Assembly: GCF_040939455.1 (NCBI RefSeq)
Contig: NC_134124.1
Span: forward strand, 34,423,138 to 34,487,137
Direction of reading: 5' to 3'
Length of the DNA stretch: 64,000 nt
Origin: Microcebus murinus
Lineage: Eukaryota; Chordata; Mammalia; Primates; Cheirogaleidae
In this document: one piece after another, positions 57,065 through 64,000 of the stretch
How positions within the stretch are numbered: the stretch's first letter is position 1
Layout of the letters: every line of letters begins with the position of its first letter
The notes under the pieces: generated by a model
What the model was told of the DNA's origin: nothing
Databases searched by the model: none
Seen by the model: the letters and a program-made list of their open reading frames with translations, nothing else
Translations under genes and position numbers: made by a program

Positions 57065-57355
57065 GGCCCTGGCACGATTAGAAGAAGCTAAGGAGATGTG
57101 ACAACTAAATTTAACATGGTTCCCTGGAGAGCATCCTGAAACAGAAAGAGGACGTTAGTGGAAAAAGTGGTGAAATTCAAATCAAGTCTGTGCTCTGTGA
57201 GTAGTTTAGTCACCGATGTCACGTTAGTTTTCTTAGTTGAGACGAATGTTACAGAGCATGTTAACATTAGGGGGAGTTGGGTGGAGGGGTACGGGAACTC
57301 TTGCTACATCTTCGTGACTCTTACAAATCTAAGATTATTTCAAAATGAAAAAATA
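57065..57355 (+). mobile_element. Old L1 (L1ME-type) 3' end
   Basis: gatgtgacaactaaatttaa near 57094, aggacgttagtggaaaaagt near 57149, gttaacattagggggagttg near 57260 and gattatttcaaaatgaaaaa near 57333. It ends in an A-rich tail. Confidence 0.8.
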
Positions 57356-57429
57356 GATCCATGTTGTGGAAGGGCGGAAGCTAGGATCACCCAAGAGATT
57401 TGCTAAGTTGCTGGGTAAGTCAGGCCTTG

Positions 57430-57600
57430 GAAGAGGAGGAGCTGGAGGAGCTTGGGAGCAGCAACCACAGGGAGCAAATGCCCAGACAGGACCCCATGCA
57501 GGGAATGAGCCAGTTGTGCTCCATTTTGGCAAAGCCCTCTTGGTTCCTCATCCGCAAAATGGGTAAAGATCCGAGTGTCAGATGGGGCTTTGGCAGCACT
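57430..57600 (+). mobile_element. Probable MIR fragment
   Basis: ttcctcatccgcaaaatggg near 57543 is a MIR core; the rest is diverged. Confidence 0.55.
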
Positions 57601-57769
57601 TCAGCTCTAGCTAGCATGGCCTGAGACCCCCAAACCCATCTAACCTGGCTGGTTAGAACTTTCTGAGATTTCGGCAAATTTGCAGAGGTTTGAGGTCCCA
57701 TCATTTGCCATGTGCTTGGCTCTTGCACTATGATTGCATGTGTGTGGTGTGATGGAGTCCCTGTTCTCT
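57601..57769. other. Unique non-coding DNA
   Basis: No feature. Confidence 0.4.
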
Positions 57770-57885
57770 GAACACACGCGCGCACACACACACACATGCG
57801 TGCACACATGCACGGGCGTACACATGCATGGGCATACACACGCGCACATATGCACACGCACTCATGCACACACACGCGCACCAAC
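57770..57885 (+). repeat. Degenerate (CA)n tract with CG and TA steps
   Basis: Almost continuous alternation of purines and pyrimidines for more than 100 bases: cacgcgcgcacacacacaca near 57775, cgtacacatgcatgggc near 57818 and cacacacgcgcacc near 57869. Strong Z-DNA candidate. Confidence 0.9.
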
Positions 57886-57974
57886 GGCAGTTGAAGACAG
57901 TACCTAAACGATTGGGAATCACAGGACAGAGAGGCATCGACACAGCAGAGCCTTCCAGCCCCTCACCGGCTCCT

Positions 57975-58018
57975 GTCCTCTCCTCCCCCCCCCTCCCCTC
58001 CCCTCCTCCCTCCTGGCT
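57975..58018 (+). repeat. C/T-rich (CCCCT)n tract
   Basis: ctcctcccccccctcccctc and repeats of it; the complement is G-rich. Confidence 0.85.
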
Positions 58019-58339
58019 TGTACGTGGGGACTCCGTGTCTTCCTCCTCTGTGGTGCAGAGCCACCAGCTCTCCTCCTGGACGCTCCGACACCCGGGGCCC
58101 TCGGGATCGCTGCCTCCCCCAGTTCGGCCCATAGTGAGATGCGCGTCCCTTCCTAGGAGGAGCCTGGGCGCCGCTCTCGGTGTGCGCAGCTCCTCACGCA
58201 CACGCGAGGCCTGTGCCGTCTCCCCCGCGGCTCACTGCAGCCGCGGCTTTGGTCCACTGTGTCCAGACAACCTTGGGGGCAGAGCAGAGTCAGCTGGGAG
58301 AAGCCCGGCAATGTCATTATTGGCTTACGACAGAGCACT
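58019..58339. other. Unique GC-rich non-coding DNA
   Basis: No gene recognised; the 178-codon plus frame at 57828 starts in the CA tract. Confidence 0.5.
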
Positions 58340-58555
58340 GATATTTCATGTGATTTGGGTTTAAATGATGTAACTTAGAGTGTACCCGAAGTTAGCCCTA
58401 GCCAATGTCACCCTTCCTCATTTGCACGCTGATACGCTCGCTCGAGTGGGCGGGAAGTGCGAAGGTGCAGCTAGCCAGTGCGAACCGTGCGTAGAATACC
58501 ACGCGCGGCGACGGTGTCACGGGTGCCCCAACAGAAAAACAGGTTGGGAACTGCC
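58340..58555 (-). mobile_element. Possible young hAT-like element, CpG-dense
   Basis: 58428-58522 has 15 CpG in 95 bases, far above its flanks. The right end, aacaggttgggaactgcc near 58537, resembles a hAT terminus (reverse of ggttcccaacctg). A matching left terminus was not found. It could equally be a tiny CpG island. The frequency of undecayed CpG suggests recent insertion or lack of methylation. Confidence 0.35.
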
Positions 58556-58649
58556 ACATCAGAGGAGCAGGCGAGATCTTCACAAACTGTAACATGCTTC
58601 GGCGCAGCTAGTCACTGAGGTTTGTTTATGTTTGGCCTGGAAGAGCCTT

Positions 58650-58775
58650 TAAAGGTGAGCTTGTCCAGCCCCGGCTCCCAGCATACCACAGATGGGGCCA
58701 CTGGGGCCAAGGGAGAGAAGTGACATGTCCAAGGTCATACTGTGAGCCGGTGACAGCCCAGCCCTGGATCCCAGA
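58650..58775 (-). mobile_element. MIR SINE fragment
   Basis: gacatgtccaaggtcatact near 58722 and gacagcccagccctggatcc near 58752. Confidence 0.7.
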
Positions 58776-59019
58776 GATGCTCAGATAAAAATGGACCAGC
58801 CATAGGGAGAGATGAGCGGCTGGCAACAGGCCCCGTTTCCCCTGAATTTCTGAGAATCCTGAGGGGTGAGCGCTGTTCTCCTCTTCAGAGACAGCATGGC
58901 TTTGTGTCTCTTCTGCTCTCTCTTCTCCCTGCAGTGGGTCTGGTTGGACAATTTTAGGGACAATTAGGAACAAATGCAGGGCGTCAGCCAAGCTCCGCAG
59001 GAGGAGGGATGTCACCGGT
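58776..59019. other. Unique non-coding DNA
   Basis: No feature recognised. Confidence 0.4.
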
Positions 59020-59180
59020 TGGGAAGGGTCGGGGTCTTGGCCCTGGGTGCCCTATTTTCTGACCTCGGTCAAGTGAGTTAACCGAAGCCGGCCTCGCTTT
59101 CCTCTGCTGTAAAACAGGGGCAGCCGCAGCTCTCCAAGGCTGACGTGAAGACTGGCGTCCCTGGTGCACAGGAGGTGCTT
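59020..59180 (+). mobile_element. MIR SINE
   Basis: gacctcggtcaagtgagtta near 59060, cctctgctgtaaaacagggg near 59101 and gtgcacaggaggtgcttcc near 59163. Confidence 0.75.
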
Positions 59181-60358
59181 CCCGAGGACTCTCTCCTCTC
59201 GGCCCTAGCCCAGAGCTTGCAACTTTGCTGCTTATGAGACGGGACTGTTTCTGCACTTACTCCTGCATGTGCACGGGGCATGCGCTGTTTTCTCCCTTCC
59301 TTCTCCTTCCAAATAACTCTTCCGTAAGACAGGAAGGCGCCACAGGCCTGCTGTGCTCAGGGTGTTTCCAGAGTGGGGAGAAAGAGCATATGAGTGAATT
59401 GGAATTTTTCTTCTGGGAGAAACAGAAGCCCAGTCTGCACCACTGTGCTCATCTCTTCAGGGACCTCCTCCCCCAGTCTCCACGCTGAACATCATTAAAC
59501 ATCCTCGGCGTCGTTAACATCTCTTGCAAGCCATGGGGAGTTCATTGTGTATTAAAGCACGGTGCATCTTGCAATCGATAGCATGTTAGATTCTCTGAAA
59601 CGTGGAGGCAGCGAAGGGAATTCATTAGCTCCTGTAACTATTATTCATCCCAGATAGGAGTGATGCTGGCTTCAGGGACCACACGACCCAGGGGCTGGGA
59701 TCCATTCTTCCTGTCTCCCTCTCTGTCTTCCCCTCTCGCGCGTTCACCCTTCCCAGCCCACCACCCCTACTTTTCTCTTCTCCGCACCCCTTCTTCCTCT
59801 TACCTCCACTTCTCGGTGTTGCCTTGGCTTATTTCCTCAGACCAGCTCACCCACAACGTTGGAAGCACGGCCAGGCAGCTCCGACCGAGGAGGAGACCGC
59901 TCTTCCCACCGTCTCCAGTGAGAAGAACCCAGCAAAGGGCCTCGGCTGGGTCACGTGCCCGTCCCTGGACCCACCGCTGGTGAGCCTTGGCCACGCCCCA
60001 CCCGCATGGCGGGGAAGTGGGACACCGTGAGAGCCGGCCTGCCCCAGCCCGTGTAGCTGCAGCCGGGGACGAGGGTGTCCTTCTGGAAGGCTACGCAAGA
60101 ACAGTCCACTCTCTCGAGCACCGGGCGGGTGTATTCCGTGGCAACGAGAAACCCGGGCCAGGAGCTCGGCATTTTCCTATGCCTTTTGCTTCCGGCCAAG
60201 TCAGGGTAAATCAACCACTTCCACTTTCAAACTCAGTAGCTGTCATTACTGTTATTTATCACTATGGCCTGATTTAGATCACGCATGTACAAGCACATTT
60301 GCCTCCTTCTCTTTGGAAGTGGAGATCTCTTAGTGCAATGAGTAGTCATCAAATGACT
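59181..60358. other. Unique DNA, candidate conserved element at 59480-59660
   Basis: 59490-59650, with gaacatcattaaacatcc and gggaattcattagctcctg, is AT-rich with homeodomain-like cores and no repeat similarity. 59935-60030 may be a scrap of the unnamed repeat seen near 35520. No gene recognised. Confidence 0.35.
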
Positions 60359-60359
60359 C

Positions 60360-60465
60360 TAGAAAATACTAATGGCCCCTTGCCACGTGCCAGGCACTGT
60401 TCTAAGTATATGGCTTATATTAAACCATTTAACCTTCAGAATTCCGTGATGAGGTAGATACTTCA
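60360..60465 (-). mobile_element. MIR SINE, left half of a split copy
   Basis: cacgtgccaggcactgttct near 60384, taaaccatttaaccttcag near 60421 and gatgaggtagatacttc near 60448. The remainder of the MIR resumes at 61441. Confidence 0.9.
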
Positions 60466-61440
60466 TTGGTAGATAGTGGAGGTTGGTAAATAGTGGAGGT
60501 TGGTAAATAGTGGAGGTTGGTAAATAGTGGAGGTTGGTAGAGAGTGGAGGTTGGTAGAGAGTGGAGGTTGGTAGATAGTGGAGGTTGGTAGATAGTGGAG
60601 GTAGATAGTGGAGGTTGGTAGATAATGGAGGTTGGTAGATAGTGGAAGTAGATAGTGGAAGTTGGTAGATAGTGGAGGTAGGTAGATAGTGGAGGTAGGT
60701 AGATAGTGGAGGTAGGTAGATAGTGGAGGTTGATAGTGGAGGTTGGTAGATAGTGGAGGTAGGTAGATAGTGGAGGTTGGTAGATAGTGGAGGTTGGTAG
60801 AGAGTGGAGGTTGATAGATAGTGGAGGTTGGTAGATAGTGGAGGTAGATAGTGGAGGTAGGTAGATAGTGGAGGTTGGTAGATAGTGGAGGTAGATAGTG
60901 GAGGTAGGTAGATAGTGGAGGTTGGTAGATAGTGGAGGTTGGTAGACAGTGGAGGTAGATAGTGGAGGTTGGTAGATAGTGGAGGTAGATAGTGGAGGTA
61001 GGTAGATAGTGGAGGTTGGTAGATAGTGGAGGTTGGTAGATAGTGGAGGTTGGTAGACAGTGGAGGTAGATAGTGGAGGTTGGTAGATAGTGGAGGTTGG
61101 TAGACAGTGGAGGTAGATAGTGGAGGTTGGTAGATAGTGGAGGTAGATAGTGGAGGTTGGTAGATAGTGGAGGTTGGTAGATAGTGGAGGTAGATAGTGA
61201 AGGTTGGTAGATAGTGGAGGTTGGTAGATAGTGGAGGTTGGTAGATAGTAGAAGTTGGTAGATAGTGGAAGTTGGTAGATAATGGAAGTTGGTAGATAGT
61301 GGAGGTTGGTAGATAGTGGAAGTTGAGAGATAGTGGAAGTAGATAGTAGAAATTGGTAGATAGTGGAGGTTGGTAGATAGTGGAGGTTGGTAGATAGTGG
61401 AGGTTGGTAGATAGTGGAGGTTGGTAGATAGTGGAGGTTG
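60466..61440 (+). repeat. 17/13-bp minisatellite inside a MIR
   Basis: About 975 bases of gaggttggtagatagtg (17 bases) and a shorter form, gaggtagatagtg (13 bases), in mixed order. The short form is almost the MIR sequence just before it, gaggtagatactt at about 60452. The 17-base unit equals the 13-base unit with TGGT inserted. Early units (60480-60560) read taaatag or agagag; units near 61240-61340 carry A for G changes. On the minus strand no unit contains a stop in any phase, so a 363-codon frame spans the array; its product is a 17-residue Pro/Thr/Ser/Leu/Tyr repeat and is not a gene. Confidence 0.97.
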
Positions 61441-61550
61441 TCATCTCCATTTTACAGGTGAGGCAATTGAGGCACAGGGAAGTTGAACAACTTGCAGGCT
61501 AAGTATAAGAGCCAGAATGCCAAGGCAGGCACTGGACCCCATCACCCACA
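61441..61550 (-). mobile_element. MIR SINE, right half of a split copy
   Basis: tctccattttacaggtgagg at about 61445, caattgaggcacagggaag near 61464 and ttgaacaacttgcaggc near 61482. Confidence 0.9.
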
Positions 61551-61689
61551 CTGTCGGCCACCTCAGTGCCCTGGAGGGCGGTGCTCAGAGTGCCTGTCCT
61601 GAAGTCCATGCTCTGGCTACCCTCCAAATGGCCAGCCTGGGTGCCAGGACAGTAGGAAGTTGGAATCCCTCAAGGATTTTATTTTAATC
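61551..61689. other. Unique non-coding DNA
   Basis: No feature recognised. Confidence 0.4.
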
Positions 61690-61910
61690 CTTGAAAATAA
61701 AAGTTACCATTTGTTGGCACTGGTCTAAAAGCTTAAATCACATGATCTCATTTTTCCACTAAAAAGTCACCTTGGCGTTGAGGAAACAGTGCCGAGAGGG
61801 TAAGTAACTTGCCTAGGACACACAGCTAGGAAGGTGGAGAGCCAAAGGTGTAACTCAGGACTGCTTGACTTCGGTGCCTGAGCTCCTAACCATGACCTTC
61901 TGCCCAGGGC
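61690..61910 (-). mobile_element. MIR SINE
   Basis: aaaagcttaaatcacatg near 61726, ggtaagtaacttgcctagga near 61799 and cacacagctaggaaggtgg near 61819. Confidence 0.85.
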
Positions 61911-62242
61911 AAAGAGCCCGAACTCTGAGTCTGCGGTGAGGAGGTGAGGGCTGGCCAGAGGGACAACCCTGGGAGGGTGGACATCCTTCTCTGCCACGCT
62001 CCCATGTCACTCCTACCCTGACAATCGCGTGGCCTCAGAGGCAGGGCTGCGAGGAGCTGCCCACTCCCTCCCAGGCTGCTAACTTCTCCCAGCCCTTAGT
62101 CTCTACACGTCGAGGAACAAAGCTGCCACCATTTGCAGTAAGAGTGGCTACGCTTGTGTGTGAACTGTCCCAACCCCCGGCCCGTGCCACTGCCATGAGT
62201 GTCTGTGATTTTCACAGGGCTGACTCCACTGGACCAACCTGT
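61911..62242. other. Unique non-coding DNA
   Basis: No feature recognised. Confidence 0.5.
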
Positions 62243-62490
62243 AATAGTAACCGTAGTCACCATTTATTCAATGCCTCGTATAGGCCAGGCACCATGCTAA
62301 GGCCAGTGGAAGTGACCTCATTCTTCCTAATGACCCGTCATAATGAGCGTTCAGGAAATTGAGACTCAAGGAGGTAAAGGAGGGAATTTGGCCAAGGTTG
62401 TGCGAGCAGCAAATGCCAGAGCCAGGATTCGAACCCGGCTCTGGCTGACTTCAAAGTCCACGACTTTAGTGCCAACTTGAGGCTGCTTCT
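62243..62490 (-). mobile_element. Full-length MIR SINE
   Basis: catttattcaatgcctcgta near 62261, gaaattgagactcaaggagg near 62356, ttggccaaggttgtgcgag near 62388 and gattcgaacccggctctgg near 62426, the last being the tRNA-like B-box region. Confidence 0.95.
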
Positions 62491-62499
62491 TAGCCTGTG

Positions 62500-62660
62500 C
62501 CAAGACAACAGTGATAAGGAAGCCACCATCCCTAGTCTCAAGAAGCTTGGAGTTAAGTCTAGAGACTCGAGAATGAGGCAATTGCGATTGGATAAGAATA
62601 TAAAAAACGACAGAAGTGTGTACGAGGTCCTGAGGATGCACGGAGGAGAAAGATGTCAAC
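62500..62660 (-). mobile_element. Probable L2 fragment
   Basis: ctagtctcaagaagcttgg near 62533 and gattggataagaatataaa near 62586 suggest antisense L2. Confidence 0.5.
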
Positions 62661-63059
62661 CTGGATGACGTATTCTTCACAACTCTTAAGGACAAGTGAC
62701 AAGAGTCCAATTCAGATTGGCTTGTCGAGGAAGGGCAGGAGTGGGGCAGAGACCGATTGCTGGCTCACGTTTCTGAGAAGTTCAGGGCGACTGGCTTCAG
62801 GCACGGCTCTCTCCAGCCGCGCTTTCAGCCACACTGACGTTATTGTGAAGAAGGCGCCACTCCCTGACAAGCAAGGTGTCCCCCGGGGGCACTCTCCAAG
62901 GTCAACATGGTTAGCAGCACCTCCGAAAGGAGAGTCGCTGTTTACTTTTGGCGTCAGCCAAATTCCCAGGACCCAGTGTTGTTGGATTTGCTCGAGTCTC
63001 GTGCCACGCTCAGCAGTCACCGCGGCCTCCGAATAGGTGGGACCGCTGACTGGCTGTTG
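62661..63059. other. Unique non-coding DNA
   Basis: No feature recognised. Confidence 0.45.
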
Positions 63060-63720
63060 GCCAGGTCCGGGTCCCCTGCTCACACTGAAGGAGGAAGCCA
63101 GCCCACGCAAACGGGAGGAGGGGAGCGGGGTGCCGGGCGGGCAAGGAGGGTGGAGTCCCACAGGTGAGGGAGGCTCCCCGGAGAGGAGGCCGGGAGCTTG
63201 GTCCCAGGGCCGGGCAGAGCGTGCCGGGCAGAGCGGGGGCCGCGCAGAGAGGGCGTTACCGACCGGCGGGAACAGCCTGTGCCGGGCGGGCGTGGACGTG
63301 TGAACTCATGGTCTGGCAGAGCTGGCGGCCAGAGCACGCGGGGGAGAGGAGCGGAGGGGGAGGGCCCGTAGCAGCCCACGGTCGGGGGCAAGGGATCCGG
63401 CTGGACCGCGCCCACCCCGTCTGGGTGGCGGTCTCTCTGCTGCTCAGCGTCCTGTCCTGGAGTGGGGTGGCTGGCGCAGCCTTCCCAGAAGGGAGGTGGG
63501 AGCAGACTGAGGCACGAGGAGCTCAGAGACTACACGGAGGAACGCTCAGAAACACAGCTCGACCGTGGACAGATCTGAGGCGTCGGAGAGACGTGCTCCG
63601 AGCCCAAGTCTAGGGCGCTCCCGCGGGACAGCGCGGAGGCTGGGCAGGGGCCGTGAGAAGAGGGACTGCGTGCCCGGCCCTGGAACAGACAGGGCGAAGA
63701 TGCTGGGGTGGGGGAGGGGA
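63060..63720. promoter_or_regulatory. GC-rich, moderately CpG-rich end region
   Basis: 63180-63440 is GC-rich with CpG clusters (gggggccgcgcagagagg near 63235, gttaccgaccggcggg near 63255) and internal near-repeats of gggccgggcagagcgtgcc. It could be a weak CpG island. Overlapping frames on both strands have no known domain; a gene beginning beyond this window cannot be excluded. Confidence 0.3.
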
Positions 63721-64000
63721 GGAGCGAGAACACGGGGAGGGGCTTAGGGGGAGAGAACCCCAGGGCAGGTGGCACAGAACCGGATGTGGAGAGAGGGAGG
63801 AATCCAGCATAAAAATAAACAGGAAGACAAAAATCTATCCTCGACCTTGGATCCCTTAATTTTTTACTTTTGAACAAACACATTGTTTCCTAAAAACATT
63901 CAACCAATTTCCCTAGGCTTCCCCGCCCCCTTCAAATACCTCAAAAAATATCCCTAGACCATTAGAGTCCCAGTTTTGAAATCTTAGGGTTTTTTCCCAG
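63721..64000. other. Unique non-coding DNA to window end
   Basis: No feature recognised. Confidence 0.45.

Noticed and set aside
60359..61450. 363-codon minus-strand open frame
   Set aside because: It is the 17/13-bp array read in a strand whose unit has no stop in any phase. The product is a pure low-complexity repeat.
62410..62450. tRNA-like B box (gattcgaaccc)
   Set aside because: It is the tRNA-derived head of a reversed MIR; no cloverleaf or A box of a functional tRNA is present.

Overview
This window is nuclear DNA from a primate, most likely a strepsirrhine (lemur or relative). The main evidence is the Alu at 41698-42028. Between its two arms it carries the AT-rich linker containing tatatatattagttggcc, which I know from lemur-type Alu copies and not from human ones. 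The genome type also fits: ancient MIR and L2 copies are very dense, with old L1M, MaLR LTR, hAT-Charlie and Tigger remnants, CpG-depleted background and scattered microsatellites. There is no bacterial, viral or organellar gene organisation.

I find no protein-coding gene or exon that I can support. Every long open frame is explained by low-complexity DNA (CAC/CAT array 2727-3725, 21-bp array 43050-43340, 17-bp array 60466-61440), by transposon sequence, or by GC-rich DNA that is open by chance. The window is therefore intergenic or deep intronic. The only coding trace is the decayed carboxy-terminal end of a Tigger (pogo) transposase inside an internally deleted element at 33776-34285.

Layout. 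1-2.7 kb: GC-rich unique DNA with MIRs. 2.7-3.7 kb: a 1-kb CAC/CAT array. 3.8-9.2 kb: an unnamed old repeat, TGGA and TG-rich simple repeats, an L2 tail and MIRs. 9.2-9.9 kb: L1 then L2. 10-13.3 kb: mostly unique with a small CpG-rich patch. 13.9-16.2 kb: an old L1 split by a second L1 and a MaLR LTR. 16.4-17.6 kb: a MER1-type hAT remnant, MIRs and an inverted-repeat MITE. 18-32.7 kb: MIR/L2-rich unique DNA with a MIR-derived 31-bp array, a polypurine tract and two hAT remnants. 33-35.5 kb: an L1 broken by a Tigger element. 36-41 kb: mainly unique with a 20-bp minisatellite. 41.5-44.3 kb: two reverse-oriented L1 3' ends, one carrying the Alu, the other a 21-bp array. 44.8-49.7 kb: MIRs, an older Alu and a forward L1. 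51-57.4 kb: L1, MIR, MER20 and MaLR remnants. 57.7-60.3 kb: unique DNA with a very CpG-dense 95-bp patch. 60.4-61.5 kb: a MIR split by a 1-kb 17/13-bp array. 61.6-64 kb: MIR and L2 fragments and a GC-rich end.

The strongest theme is that several tandem arrays start inside or at the edge of ancient retroelements, and for three of them the seeding sequence can still be read. Repeat family names are from memory and unverified by search; boundaries are approximate, usually within 10-30 bases, except where target-site duplications or inverted repeats fix them.
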